DNA of 64,000 bases from Pseudoxanthomonas indica (GTDB lineage: Bacteria; Pseudomonadota; Gammaproteobacteria; Xanthomonadales; Xanthomonadaceae), in NCBI RefSeq assembly GCF_900167565.1, contig NZ_FUZV01000001.1, forward strand, positions 434,001 through 498,000, read 5' to 3'. The translations under genes were made by a program, and so were the position numbers. Below the pieces are notes generated by a model. The model had not been told where the DNA came from and did no database searches. It worked only from the letters and a program-made list of their open reading frames with translations. Of this stretch, positions 37,781 through 46,909 are shown piece after piece. Position 1 is the stretch's first letter. Every line of letters starts with the position of its first letter.

Positions 37781-37810
37781 AAAGCCGGGGCAAGCCCCGG
37801 CTTTTCTTTT
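37781..37810. terminator. Rho-independent terminator ending the export/lyase operon
   Basis: AAAGCCGGGGC (37781-37791) pairs with GCCCCGGCTTT (37794-37804) around AA, followed by TCTTTT. It lies 31 bp after the lyase stop. It also faces the convergent glycosyltransferase operon, for which the A-rich 5' side could serve as T-run. Confidence 0.9.
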
Positions 37811-37833
37811 GCGTGACGTTGCAGACCGACGTC

Positions 37834-38742
37834 CTAGCGACTGCCCGCCCGCAACCGCCGCCGCAGATCCAGCAGGCTTCGCGGCACCCACGTCGCCGAC
37901 CACAGGCCCAGCCGGCGCAGCGAGAAGCGGCACAGCATCGCGTCCTGCAGCATGCGCCGCGCAATCACCGGTTGGCGCGCATGCAACAGGTGCTGGCCGA
38001 AGTCGGTGCGGATATGCCGGACCTTGCGCTTGACCTGATCCTGCGGCAATCCCAGCGACTGACCCAGCACGCGCGCGTTGTGCACCTCGGCATGCGCACA
38101 GCGCTCGATGCGGCTGGTAATGCTGCCTTCGGCCGGTGTGTAGTGACCAATCAGCTCCTGCACCGCCAGCACCCGCCAGCCGGCGTGGGCGATGCGCAGC
38201 CACAGGTGGTAATCCTCCGCGCCGACCAGCGCCGGCGAGGCATCGAAGCCACCGAGTTGTTCGAACGCACTGCGGCGCACCACCGTCATCGAGGTGCAGA
38301 TGCGATTGCGCCGCCACAGCGTGGCGAAGTCCAGTTCCTTCGGCAGCCGCGGCAGGTTCGCGCGCGCGCAGCCATGCAGCAGGCCGGCGCGCGAATCGCG
38401 CACGGCCATCGCCAGCTGGCGCTGCATCTTGTCCGGCAGCCAATGATCGTCCGCGTCCAGGAACGCCACCCATTGGGTCGTGCAGGCACGCACGCCGGTG
38501 TTGCGCGCCGCCGCCGGGCCGGCATTGGCCTGGCGCAGCAGGATGACGCGATCGCCATAGTCGGCCAGCGCAACACGCAGCGCCTCGCCATCGGGCGATC
38601 CGTCATCCACCACCACCACCTGCGCAGGCGCACGGGTCTGCGCGAACACGCTGTCCAGTGCGGTGCGGATATGGCCGGCGGCGTTCCAAGCGGGAATCAC
38701 GACCGCGTAATCCATCGCGGTCGACGGTCGTTCTGCCGTCAT
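37834..38742 (-). CDS. Family 2 glycosyltransferase
   Basis: A 302-residue GT-A enzyme. AVVIPAWNAAGHIRTALDSV and VVVDDGSPDG bind the nucleotide sugar, WVAFLDADDHWLPDKM carries the DxD motif, and GAEDYHLWLRIAHAGW has the ED catalytic-base segment. It adds one sugar to the lipid-linked repeat unit on the cytoplasmic face; donor and acceptor are unknown. The ATG overlaps the upstream stop (ATGA), so translation is coupled. Last gene of the leftward operon. Confidence 0.92.
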   Translation of the reverse strand: MTAERPSTAMDYAVVIPAWNAAGHIRTALDSVFAQTRAPAQVVVVDDGSPDGEALRVALADYGDRVILLRQANAGPAAARNTGVRACTTQWVAFLDADDHWLPDKMQRQLAMAVRDSRAGLLHGCARANLPRLPKELDFATLWRRNRICTSMTVVRRSAFEQLGGFDASPALVGAEDYHLWLRIAHAGWRVLAVQELIGHYTPAEGSITSRIERCAHAEVHNARVLGQSLGLPQDQVKRKVRHIRTDFGQHLLHARQPVIARRMLQDAMLCRFSLRRLGLWSATWVPRSLLDLRRRLRAGSR

Positions 38743-39518
38743 CCCACCACCGGTTTGCGTTTCACCAGCGCATGGCGCACGTACTGCAGCATGTACCAGC
38801 AGGCGCGCGACAGGCCCAGGCCTTCGTTCTGCCGGTAGATGCGCCATTGCCAGCCGGCGGCGCGCAACTTGTTGGCCGACACCGAGCCGCCACGCACCAG
38901 GTACCAGGCCAGCGGTTCGTCGCCGGGTACGCGCACGGCGGCGCCGGCGCGGCGCACGCGATCCAGCCAGAACACATAATCTTCGTGACCCACGCGCTGG
39001 AACTCGATGTCGCCGAGGCGGCGGTCGTACAGGCCGGTGAGGTTGCCGATATGGTTGCTGCCCAGCATGTCGCGGTATTCCACCCGCAACGGCGGCAACA
39101 CGCGCGAGAGCGGGCGACCGTCTTCGGACACGCGCTGGTAGGCGGTGTAGCAGACCAGTGCATCGCTGGCGCGCATCTGCTCCAGCTGCAATTCCAGCTT
39201 GTGCGGCGCCCACCAATCATCGCTGTCGCAGAACGCCACGTGCGTGCCGGTAGCGGCGCGCAGGCCGGCGTTGCGTGCGGCGGCGACGCCGCCATTGGCC
39301 TGGTGGATCGCGGTGACGCGCGCATCGCGCGCAGCGTACTCGCCGATGATCGCGGCCGAGCCATCGCGCGATCCGTCGTCCACCAGCAGCAGTTGCAGGT
39401 CGGCGTGGGTCTGCCCCAGCACCGACTCGATCGAACGGCGCATGGTCGCTTCGGCGTTGTACACCGGCATGATCACGCTGACCTGCGTGCGCCCGTCGAT
39501 GCCGGCCGAGCCGTCCAT
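38739..39518 (-). CDS. Family 2 glycosyltransferase
   Basis: A 259-residue GT-A glycosyltransferase. VSVIMPVYNAEATMRRSIES, LLLVDDGSRDGS, HVAFCDSDDWWAPHKLE (DxD as DSDD) and GHEDYVFWLDRVRRAG are the family signatures. The C-terminus is short, without membrane helices. The start overlaps the stop of the deacetylase-like gene by one base (TGATG). Probably one of at least five cytoplasmic transferases that assemble the repeat unit. Confidence 0.92.
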   Translation of the reverse strand: MDGSAGIDGRTQVSVIMPVYNAEATMRRSIESVLGQTHADLQLLLVDDGSRDGSAAIIGEYAARDARVTAIHQANGGVAAARNAGLRAATGTHVAFCDSDDWWAPHKLELQLEQMRASDALVCYTAYQRVSEDGRPLSRVLPPLRVEYRDMLGSNHIGNLTGLYDRRLGDIEFQRVGHEDYVFWLDRVRRAGAAVRVPGDEPLAWYLVRGGSVSANKLRAAGWQWRIYRQNEGLGLSRACWYMLQYVRHALVKRKPVVG

Positions 39519-40732
39519 CAGGCGGCGTCCCGATCCGCCACCGTCCCACCCTGGCGACCGGATCCGGCCCAGGACGAACGCGGCGCCGGCAGCACGTAGT
39601 CGCGATAGTCATGCGGGTTGCCTTCCAGGCCAGCCTCGGCGGCCTTGGCGATGTTGTAGGCCTCGCGTGCGCTGACGTAATGCAACACGTGGCGCTTGCC
39701 GTCGTTGTAGGCCTTTTCCAGATAGCTGTGCATGGCGTCGGTGGGTGCGCCCAGCAAGGTGTCCATGTCGGCTTCCTGGGTGCCGTGGGTGTGGATCTTC
39801 ACGAACACCCACTCCGGCCGGCCTTCCACATGCACGCCGGTACGCACCCAGTCATCCACGCGACCGGGCGACGGCGGTTGGCCGCCACGCACGTCGGCGT
39901 TCTCGATGCTGGGGATGACGCCAAACTTGCGCTTGCGCCAGTTCAGGCCCAGCGGACCCTGGATCAACATCAGATCGCCGCTGGCATGGCCACCCACGCG
40001 CACCGGCGTGCCGTCATCGTGCGACTTGGGCGCACGCGGATCGTCGCTGGCGTAGTAGATCGAATTGATGGTCTTGGTCTGGGTATCGCTGGGCGCCGAG
40101 GGCATGGTGAAGTCGGCGTAGCAGCCCAGCTCGCGCAGCAGGATCAACTCGTTGTTGATGCCGCACCAGCGACCGTCCGGGCGCGAGTTGTCCAGGCACC
40201 AGTTGCCGTGGATGAAACCGAAGCGCAGTTCGCCGCTGACCGGGTCGCGCGGAATCGCGCCATGGCGTTCGTGCAGGATGCGGCAGAAACGGGTGATGCT
40301 CTCGCGGAAATTCTCTTCGGTGTCGTTGTCGTGGTGCAGGTGCACCTCGATCTCGCCGTAGCCGTCGGCGCAGAGCTCGGCCAGCTTGTCCAGGTATTCG
40401 GGGGCGTACTCTTCTTCCGGGTAGAAGAAGCTGTGCTGCGGCGGGCGACCGTCGGCATCGCGATGCTTGCCGGCCAGTTCGCGATATTCCTTGCACCAGC
40501 GGTCCACGCGCGCACGCTGGGTGTCCACGTCGGCGCCGTGCCACATCGGTTCGAAGTGGTCGACGAAGCAGAACATCACATGCACCGGCCGATCGGTGAC
40601 CAGCGGCGGCGTGCGGCGCAGGTAGCTGCCGATCCACAGTTCCATGTTGCGCGAACGCAACAGGCGCCACACGACAAAGCTGCCGACAGCGGCAAGGGCG
40701 AGTACCACGGCCAATGCAATCAAAGCGTTCAA
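39518..40732 (-). CDS. Unrecognised membrane-anchored protein with deacetylase-like motifs
   Basis: A 404-residue protein with one N-terminal membrane helix (about 4-22), the rest probably periplasmic or cytoplasmic-facing. I do not recognise a named family. Possible metal-site motifs are HVMFCFVDHFEPMW (Asp58, His59), EVHLHHDNDTE (His131, His133, His134), FGFIHGNWCLDNS (His175) and VFVKIHTHGTQEADM. The Asp plus HxHH order recalls the CE4 (NodB) deacetylase Asp-His-His triad on a (beta/alpha) barrel, which would fit the locus. The TTG at 40732 is chosen because CCAGGGGG stands 5 nt upstream; no ATG lies near the start. Coupled to the GT2 pair. Confidence 0.7.
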   Translation of the reverse strand: MNALIALAVVLALAAVGSFVVWRLLRSRNMELWIGSYLRRTPPLVTDRPVHVMFCFVDHFEPMWHGADVDTQRARVDRWCKEYRELAGKHRDADGRPPQHSFFYPEEEYAPEYLDKLAELCADGYGEIEVHLHHDNDTEENFRESITRFCRILHERHGAIPRDPVSGELRFGFIHGNWCLDNSRPDGRWCGINNELILLRELGCYADFTMPSAPSDTQTKTINSIYYASDDPRAPKSHDDGTPVRVGGHASGDLMLIQGPLGLNWRKRKFGVIPSIENADVRGGQPPSPGRVDDWVRTGVHVEGRPEWVFVKIHTHGTQEADMDTLLGAPTDAMHSYLEKAYNDGKRHVLHYVSAREAYNIAKAAEAGLEGNPHDYRDYVLPAPRSSWAGSGRQGGTVADRDAA

Positions 40733-40800
40733 GTCGTCCCCCTGGAGACAGTTACCCGCGGAGTTCGCCGGCACCTGATCCAACGTGATGAGGGGGGCAA

Positions 40801-40819
40801 TCCGGCCAGAGCGGCCGGA
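40801..40819 (-). terminator. Short hairpin behind deacetylase gene
   Basis: TCCGGCC/GGCCGGA around AGAGC, starting 4 bp after the stop of the deacetylase gene on the minus strand. No real T-run follows. It may be a weak internal attenuator or an mRNA 3' stabiliser within the leftward operon. Confidence 0.4.
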
Positions 40820-40822
40820 CTA

Positions 40823-41557
40823 TTACAGCGCCTTCAACGCAAACCCTTCGGCCTTCCACTGGGGAATCAGATGGGCCAGCAGCTTCAGCGAGTGATCGCT
40901 GTCGTCATGCATCAGGATGATCTCACCTGCTCTCACCGGGCTGCCTTCAATCGCCTCGAGCAGTTCCGCCACGGGGCGGCGGCTGTAGTCCAGGCTGTCG
41001 TAGGACCAATACAGGATCTTGCGGCCCTGGCGGATGCAGCGCGCCAGCATCGGCACGGTCAGCACGCCGCGCGGCGGACGGAAGCCGTGCCGCGCCTGCC
41101 CGTCGATGCTGGCCAACAGGGCATCGGTGCGATCGATCTCGGCAAACTGCTCGTCCAGCGAGAGGGTTTCAAAGCGCGGGTGCGAGTACGAGTGGTTGCC
41201 CAGGGTGTGGCCTTCCTCGGCAATGCGCCGGGCCAGCTCGGGATGACGCTCGATCTGCTGGCCAATCAGGAAGAAGCTGGCCTTGGCATTGTGTTCGGCC
41301 AACAGGTCCAGCAACGGACCGGTGTGCTCCGGATGCGGACCATCATCGAAGGTCAGGTACAAGGCGCGATCCACGGTCGGGCCGACCGTGGTCAACCAGC
41401 CATTGGGTATCCAGCGCAGCACTTTCAAACGTCGCGGACGGGGACTCATGCGGGGGGAAGCATCACTTTCATCATGGGGGAAGGCGTCGGGCAGCACGGT
41501 TTCCGGCGCGCTCGCCGGCGTGGTTTCAAGCTCGACGGTGCGGGTGGAGCGGCTCAT
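40823..41557 (-). CDS. Polysaccharide deacetylase (NodB/CE4)
   Basis: A 244-residue CE4 enzyme. All NodB motifs are present in order: TFDDGPHPEHT (catalytic base and metal Asp), GNHSYSHPRF (metal His pair), FRPPRGVLT, LYWSYDSLDY and the final ILMHDDSD. There is no clear signal peptide: about 65 charged residues precede the domain, so it may act in the cytoplasm on a lipid-linked intermediate or be exported another way. The start overlaps the upstream GT4 stop by four bases. Likely removes acetyl groups from N-acetyl sugars of the polymer. Confidence 0.92.
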   Translation of the reverse strand: MSRSTRTVELETTPASAPETVLPDAFPHDESDASPRMSPRPRRLKVLRWIPNGWLTTVGPTVDRALYLTFDDGPHPEHTGPLLDLLAEHNAKASFFLIGQQIERHPELARRIAEEGHTLGNHSYSHPRFETLSLDEQFAEIDRTDALLASIDGQARHGFRPPRGVLTVPMLARCIRQGRKILYWSYDSLDYSRRPVAELLEAIEGSPVRAGEIILMHDDSDHSLKLLAHLIPQWKAEGFALKAL

Positions 41558-42708
41558 ACAGCCTCCACCATACCCGCAACGGCGCGCTCTGGCAGCGGCT
41601 TGCCTGCATACAAGGCGTCATAACGCTGCGCCATCTGCAGGAATGAGCCTTCGCGCAACACCCAATCGCGGCCGGCCTGGCCCTGTTGCCGCGCGAGTTC
41701 GGGATCGCTCACCAGGCGCTGCAATGCCTGTGCCAGCGCTTGCTTGTCACCGGCGCCAATCAACGCGCCATTGATTCCCTCACGGACGATCTCGCGATTG
41801 CCGCCGACCTCCGTGGCCACGATCGGCAAGCCGGCCGCGCAGGCTTCCAGCAGGGCGATCGAATAGCCTTCGCTGCGCGAGGGCAAGGCGAAGATCTGCA
41901 TGCCGGCCAGCCAGCGCGGCACGTCGTCGCGATCGCCCACCAGCCGCGCCACGTCCTGCAGTCCGGCGATGTCGATGCGCGCCTGCAGGTCGGCGCGCAG
42001 CGCGCCGTCACCCACGATCACCAGCCGCGCCTGCGGCTGCGTGGCATGCACGCGATGGAAGGCACTGATCAACGCGGCCTGATCCTTGACCGGATTGAGC
42101 CGGCCCACCGTGCCGATGAGGATGCTGTCATCCGGCCAGCCCAGCTCGCGCGCCAGCGCCACGCGGTCACTGGCCTGGGCGGGCGCGAAGCGATCCAGGC
42201 GAATGCCGTTGGGAATGGCCAGCAGGCCCGCACGCGGACGCACCCGTTGCTGCGCAAAGCGATCGCGCGCCGCATCGCAGACGCCCACGACATAGTCGGT
42301 GAAGCGCGCACTCAAGCGGTACAGCGCTTCCTTGCGGCTGTGCGGTTCCGCCGCGCCCATGCCGTGGCGGGTGTTGACCGTGCGTGCCAGCGGCAGGCCC
42401 GCCGCCGCCAACAAGGCGTAGTAATGCGCGGTGGCATTGTGGGTGTGCAGCACGGCGCCCGGGGTTTCGCGCAACCAGCCACGCAGGCGGCGCAGTGCGC
42501 GCAGATCCAGGCCGCCGCGCTTGTGACAGGCATCCACGCGCACGCCCTGCGCCAGCAGTTCGTCTGCCAGCTGGCCCGGCTCGAACACGCAGATCACCCG
42601 GCAGCGATGGCCAGCGGCGCGCTGCGCGGCAATCAGGTCGATCACCGTCCGCTCCAGCCCACCACGCGCCAGGTTCTCGACCACATGGAGGATGTCGCGG
42701 CCGTTCAT
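41554..42708 (-). CDS. Family 4 glycosyltransferase
   Basis: A 384-residue GT-B retaining glycosyltransferase. N-terminal GGLERTVIDLIAAQRAAGH and NTRHGMG form the acceptor side. The donor domain has GTVGRLNPVKDQAALISAFH and the E-x7-E motif in ALPSRSEGYSIALLEACAAG, followed by PIVATEVGGNREIV. Four-base overlaps on both sides (deacetylase and CapK-like) show tight coupling. Donor sugar unknown. Confidence 0.94.
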   Translation of the reverse strand: MNGRDILHVVENLARGGLERTVIDLIAAQRAAGHRCRVICVFEPGQLADELLAQGVRVDACHKRGGLDLRALRRLRGWLRETPGAVLHTHNATAHYYALLAAAGLPLARTVNTRHGMGAAEPHSRKEALYRLSARFTDYVVGVCDAARDRFAQQRVRPRAGLLAIPNGIRLDRFAPAQASDRVALARELGWPDDSILIGTVGRLNPVKDQAALISAFHRVHATQPQARLVIVGDGALRADLQARIDIAGLQDVARLVGDRDDVPRWLAGMQIFALPSRSEGYSIALLEACAAGLPIVATEVGGNREIVREGINGALIGAGDKQALAQALQRLVSDPELARQQGQAGRDWVLREGSFLQMAQRYDALYAGKPLPERAVAGMVEAV

Positions 42709-44045
42709 GCCAGCTCCGACACCGTGACCCGCTGCTTGCCGGTGGCGGTCAGCGGAATCTCGTCGGCAAAGTGGAAGCTCAACGACACCTGCTCGCCGAT
42801 CACTTTCTTCAACTCGCCGCGAATCAAATCAAGCACGCTTTCGTCGAAGTCATGGTCGCGCACCAGGGTGATGTCGAAGCGGTCCAACTGCTTCTGCACC
42901 ACCTGGTAGCGGCGGATGCCGGTGGCATACAGGAAGGCGTAGACGATGTATTCGCCCGGCACGAAGCGGCCATCCGGCGTGCGCAGCGCATCCAGCTTGC
43001 GCCCGTCCACACTGGCCAGCAGTGGCAGCGGACGGCCGCAGCTGCAGCGTTGGTGGCTGGGCGTGGCCAGATCGCCATTGATGTAGCGCAGCAGCGGCAT
43101 GCCGTAGTTGTGCAGATCGGTGACGATGATCTCGCGCGGACCGGCGTCCGCGGCAATCGCACCGCCCAGTTCCACCCGCAGGTGATCGTTGTTGATATGC
43201 AGGCCCTGGCGATGCTCGCACTCGGCGGCAATCAGCATGAACTCGCGGCAGCCGTAGGTGTTGTAGGCCGGGCAGCCGAACGCCTCTTCGATAAGCGTGC
43301 GCTGGCTCTCGTGCAGCGCTTCGGCCGCGCCCAGGATGCGCTGCGGCCGGTGGATGCGACGACCGTTGGCAATCAGCCACTCAGCCATGCGCACGATCGG
43401 CGCCACGTAGGAGACGATGGTCTCGGGCTGGTAGCGATCGATGACGTCGGCGTACTCGGCCATGCGCGCATCGCTCATCTCGAAGGCATTGAGCATGCAG
43501 CGGTTGAAGGCCGCGTGGTACAGCCGGTCCTTGCGCTTCTGCGCGCCGATCGGCGTGCCCCACAGGTACAGCGTGCGCTGGCCCAGCCGCGCGCCGGCCC
43601 AGCCGTAGCCGCGCCACATGATCGCCAGCCGGCGCTCGTAGCTCTCGCGGGTATAGCCGAATTTGAGCGGCTCGCCGGTGGAACCGCCGGTGGTCTTGAA
43701 CAGCATGCCCTGGCGGTGCGAAGGCGCGATCAGATCGTCGAAGTTGGCGCGGATGGTCGGCTTGTCCAGCACCGGCAGGCGCGCAAAGTCCTCGACGCTG
43801 GCGATGTCTTCCGGTGCGCGGATGCCCTGCCCGCTCCAGGTGCGGCGGTAGTACGGCACCTGATCCCAGCAATGCCGGATCAGCGCCTGCAGCTTGCGCC
43901 ATTGCAGCGCCTGGATCTGCTCGGCATCCAGGGTGGTCTGGTTGCGCTCGTACTCACCCAGGTAGCGCAGCGTCTTGCGCCCGCGCAGGCCCGACTCGTA
44001 CAGCGGGAACAGCACCCGCCGGAACAGCGGCTCATAGAGACTCAT
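42705..44045 (-). CDS. CapK/PaaK-like adenylate-forming enzyme
   Basis: A 446-residue protein of the phenylacetate-CoA ligase-like CapK group found in capsule and EPS loci. The phosphate-binding FKTTGGSTGEPLKFGYT, the A5-like NTYGCREFMLIAAECE, YGMPLLRYINGDLA and the final LTATGKQRVTVSEL (family Lys) are present. Such proteins probably activate an acid for attachment to the polysaccharide; in this operon the product might be used by one of the acyltransferases further right. Overlaps neighbours by four bases on both sides. Confidence 0.88.
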   Translation of the reverse strand: MSLYEPLFRRVLFPLYESGLRGRKTLRYLGEYERNQTTLDAEQIQALQWRKLQALIRHCWDQVPYYRRTWSGQGIRAPEDIASVEDFARLPVLDKPTIRANFDDLIAPSHRQGMLFKTTGGSTGEPLKFGYTRESYERRLAIMWRGYGWAGARLGQRTLYLWGTPIGAQKRKDRLYHAAFNRCMLNAFEMSDARMAEYADVIDRYQPETIVSYVAPIVRMAEWLIANGRRIHRPQRILGAAEALHESQRTLIEEAFGCPAYNTYGCREFMLIAAECEHRQGLHINNDHLRVELGGAIAADAGPREIIVTDLHNYGMPLLRYINGDLATPSHQRCSCGRPLPLLASVDGRKLDALRTPDGRFVPGEYIVYAFLYATGIRRYQVVQKQLDRFDITLVRDHDFDESVLDLIRGELKKVIGEQVSLSFHFADEIPLTATGKQRVTVSELA

Positions 44046-45595
44046 AAGCCCCCTTCACCCGGTGCGCGCGCATGCGCCCAGGCCAGCAGGCGCGCGCCCA
44101 GACGCGGACGCCCTTGGGCGAAGCGCTGGTGCAGATGCTGCAGGTGTTCGATGTCTTCGCGGTCCCAGCAACCGAGCAACAGTGACAGCGGCGCGTAGGC
44201 CGCCACCAGCACGATGCCGCCGCCGAGCACCGAGGCCAGCGGCAGGAAGCCGCGCAACGGCCAGGCCAGCAAGGCGGCCAGGCCCGCCGCGCTGAAGATG
44301 CGCAGCAACTTGCCCCAGTCCGGCTGCGCATGGCTGACCCGCACCGCCAGCGTCACGTAGCAGCTGGCGTTGATCGTGGCCGTGGTCAGGAACGCCACCA
44401 CCGCGCCGGTCAGGCCGAAGTGGTGGATCAGCAAGGCATCCAGGCCCAGCTTGATCAGGCCGATCACGATCACCAGCATCAGGATGCTGCGCTGCCGATC
44501 CGCGCTGACCAGCAGGCTCGAGGCGCCCTGAGTCATGGTGGTCAAACAGGTGGCGATCAAACAGGCCGAGAAGATCGGCCCGGCCAGCGCGTATTCATGC
44601 CCGTACAGCAGGCGGATGACATCGCTGCCGAAGGCCACGCCAAAGGCCATCAACGGCGCGGCCAGCAGGGCCAGGTAACCGGTGGTGGCGACAAACCGGC
44701 GCGCGGCGATCTCGCGGCCCTGGCTCAGCGCATTGGCCATCATCGGCAGCAGCAGTGCGCCGAATACGCCCGGCACCAGCGCGGCCGCGCCGATGGCCAA
44801 CTGGTAGGCGACCTTGAACTGGCCGGCGGCATGGCTGTCGGCGTAGAGGTTGAGGAACATCACCTCCACTTCGCTGGCAATCAGAAAGCTCACCGACACC
44901 GTCAGCGCGGTCCACATCATGTGGCGCTTGACTCGCTTCATGATGTGCGGCGGCAGGGTCACGCCCGGCTTGCGCTCCGGCACCAGCGGCGCGATCTGGC
45001 GGAACGACACGCCGAAAAACACGAAGCTGGACACCACGAACACCGCCAGCAGCCATTCCACCGGCGCGTTCATCTGCCAGGCCAGGATCACCAGCGCCAG
45101 ATTGATCGGCGTGGACACCAACGCGACGATCGCGGTGGCGCGGAAGTTCTCGAAGCCCTTGGCCACGCCGATGTTGAACATGTACGAGGAGCGCAGCGCC
45201 ACCGCCACCACCAAAAAGCCCAGCAGCAGCTTGTGGTTCATGCCCGGCGCCACGTGATCGCCGGCAAACAGGAACAGCGCCGCGCCGGCCAGCAGCACGA
45301 ACAGCAGGAAGATCCGCTGCGCCCGACGCAGGTAGTCCAGCAGCACCGGGATCATTTCCGGATGGTTACCGCCGCGCAGTTCGGCGATGAACTTGATGGC
45401 CGCGCTGGCCGTGCCCGAGTTGGTGGTGGCCACGCCCATCGCCACCAGCCAGATCACCAGGCTGTACGCGCCGAACCCGTCCGGCCCCAGGTGGCGGGCG
45501 ATGATGATCGACGTGAGCATGCCGAGCACGTACTCGGTGTACATACCCACCGAGGAAAACAGCGTGTTGCTGAGCGTGCGCGCGCGGCTGTTCAT
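44042..45595 (-). CDS. Oligosaccharide flippase (Wzx-like)
   Basis: A 517-residue MATE/MOP-superfamily membrane protein with about 12-14 helices. The N-terminus LFSSVGMYTEYVLGMLTSIIIARHLGPDGFGAYSL matches Polysacc_synt flippases (quoted in part: ARHLGPDGFGAYSL). It should move the lipid-linked repeat unit across the inner membrane. It lies between CapK-like and Wzy-like genes, with ATGA overlaps. A second, unlike flippase lies at 59745. Confidence 0.92.
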   Translation of the reverse strand: MNSRARTLSNTLFSSVGMYTEYVLGMLTSIIIARHLGPDGFGAYSLVIWLVAMGVATTNSGTASAAIKFIAELRGGNHPEMIPVLLDYLRRAQRIFLLFVLLAGAALFLFAGDHVAPGMNHKLLLGFLVVAVALRSSYMFNIGVAKGFENFRATAIVALVSTPINLALVILAWQMNAPVEWLLAVFVVSSFVFFGVSFRQIAPLVPERKPGVTLPPHIMKRVKRHMMWTALTVSVSFLIASEVEVMFLNLYADSHAAGQFKVAYQLAIGAAALVPGVFGALLLPMMANALSQGREIAARRFVATTGYLALLAAPLMAFGVAFGSDVIRLLYGHEYALAGPIFSACLIATCLTTMTQGASSLLVSADRQRSILMLVIVIGLIKLGLDALLIHHFGLTGAVVAFLTTATINASCYVTLAVRVSHAQPDWGKLLRIFSAAGLAALLAWPLRGFLPLASVLGGGIVLVAAYAPLSLLLGCWDREDIEHLQHLHQRFAQGRPRLGARLLAWAHARAPGEGGL

Positions 45596-46887
45596 GCCAT
45601 TGCCAACAGGACTTTCACGGTGAGATACAAGCCGATAACGCCTATTACGGCGTAAATCGGCCAGCGGATGACGTCCTTGGTCAGGGTGAACTGCGGCAGG
45701 CTGGGATACGTTTCGCGCAGGCGCGTGTAATGCGCCACCACCAGCGCCACCAGCAGGTACAGAATCACCACGTAGCTGCGACTCAGGAAGAACGCGGCGG
45801 TGAAAAAGCCGGTCAAGGACATGAAGAAGGTCAGGGTCAGCGCCTTGTCGCGCTGCCAGTCGGCCAGCGCCACCTCATCCGGTACGTCCAGCGGCACGTC
45901 ATCGATGATGTCATCGCCGCGCTTGAGTACGGCCAGCATCATGCGGAAGCAGTAGCCCACGATCGCCAGCCAGATGGTGAAGCCGACGATGCCGGTCTCG
46001 GCCAGCACCAGCACGAAGGAATTGTGCGCGGTCAGCTCGTGCAGGTCGGAGTAGCCGCCGGCACCGATGCCGAACACCGGGTTGTGCACGAACATCCAGA
46101 TGCCTTCGTACCAGGATTCCACCCGGCCCATGGCGGACTCTTCCGAGACCTCCATCTCCTGCAGGCGCGAAGGCAGCATCATCAGCCCGCCCAGCGCCAC
46201 TGCACCGAGCATGCCGGCGGTGAACGGCCCACGCTTGCGCCACACGTACACGCCCAGCATGGCCACCAGCGCCAGCAAGGTGCCGCGCGAGTTGGTCAGG
46301 TACGCGCCCCACACCAGCAGCACGATGATGACCCACCAGAACAGCCGGCGCAGGCCCATCAAACCGCCGCGTGCGCTCAGGTAGAAGGCGAACGGCAGGC
46401 ACATCACGAACAACATGCCCAGGTCATTGGGATCGTTGAAGATGCCCACGTACTGGATGCGCGTGCCCTGCGAGAGCTCGATGCCGGTCCAGCCCACGCC
46501 CAGCTGCACCTGCTCGATGCCGTGCAGGGCCAGCACGCTGGCGCAGATGGCGAACACCGCCAGCACCCCCTGCATGCGCTCACGGGTGTTGACCGTGTTG
46601 GCCAGCAACACATACGCCAGCACCACCGGGGCGAAGATGAAGAACACGAACAGCGCGCCGCCGGCCCAGCCATTGGCGACCTTGGAGATCATCGCCACCA
46701 GCAGGAAGATCGGGATCAGCAGGTACTGCGGCGCCTCGAACGACTTGCGCTGCGAGAACAGGAAGAAGCCCGCCGCCATGATCAAGGCGATCGGTTGCAA
46801 TGGCGGACCGGGATTTTCGATCACAGCCGGATAGTCCTGGGGCCGGATCAATACCAGCACCAGGTACATCAACATGAAAAAGTACAT
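45592..46887 (-). CDS. O-antigen ligase/polymerase-like protein (Wzy)
   Basis: A 431-residue membrane protein with about 10-12 helices and the Wzy_C/WaaL-type periplasmic loop. FNDPNDLGMLFVMCLPFAFY, TNSRGTLLALVAML and the loop GIGAGGYSDLHELTAHNSF with VLAETGIVGF are characteristic. Given its place next to the flippase it is more likely the repeat-unit polymerase than an O-antigen ligase. The stop overlaps the flippase start by four bases. Confidence 0.88.
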   Translation of the reverse strand: MYFFMLMYLVLVLIRPQDYPAVIENPGPPLQPIALIMAAGFFLFSQRKSFEAPQYLLIPIFLLVAMISKVANGWAGGALFVFFIFAPVVLAYVLLANTVNTRERMQGVLAVFAICASVLALHGIEQVQLGVGWTGIELSQGTRIQYVGIFNDPNDLGMLFVMCLPFAFYLSARGGLMGLRRLFWWVIIVLLVWGAYLTNSRGTLLALVAMLGVYVWRKRGPFTAGMLGAVALGGLMMLPSRLQEMEVSEESAMGRVESWYEGIWMFVHNPVFGIGAGGYSDLHELTAHNSFVLVLAETGIVGFTIWLAIVGYCFRMMLAVLKRGDDIIDDVPLDVPDEVALADWQRDKALTLTFFMSLTGFFTAAFFLSRSYVVILYLLVALVVAHYTRLRETYPSLPQFTLTKDVIRWPIYAVIGVIGLYLTVKVLLAMA

Positions 46888-46909
46888 CAGCCCCTGTCGC
46901 TCCGCTTAT

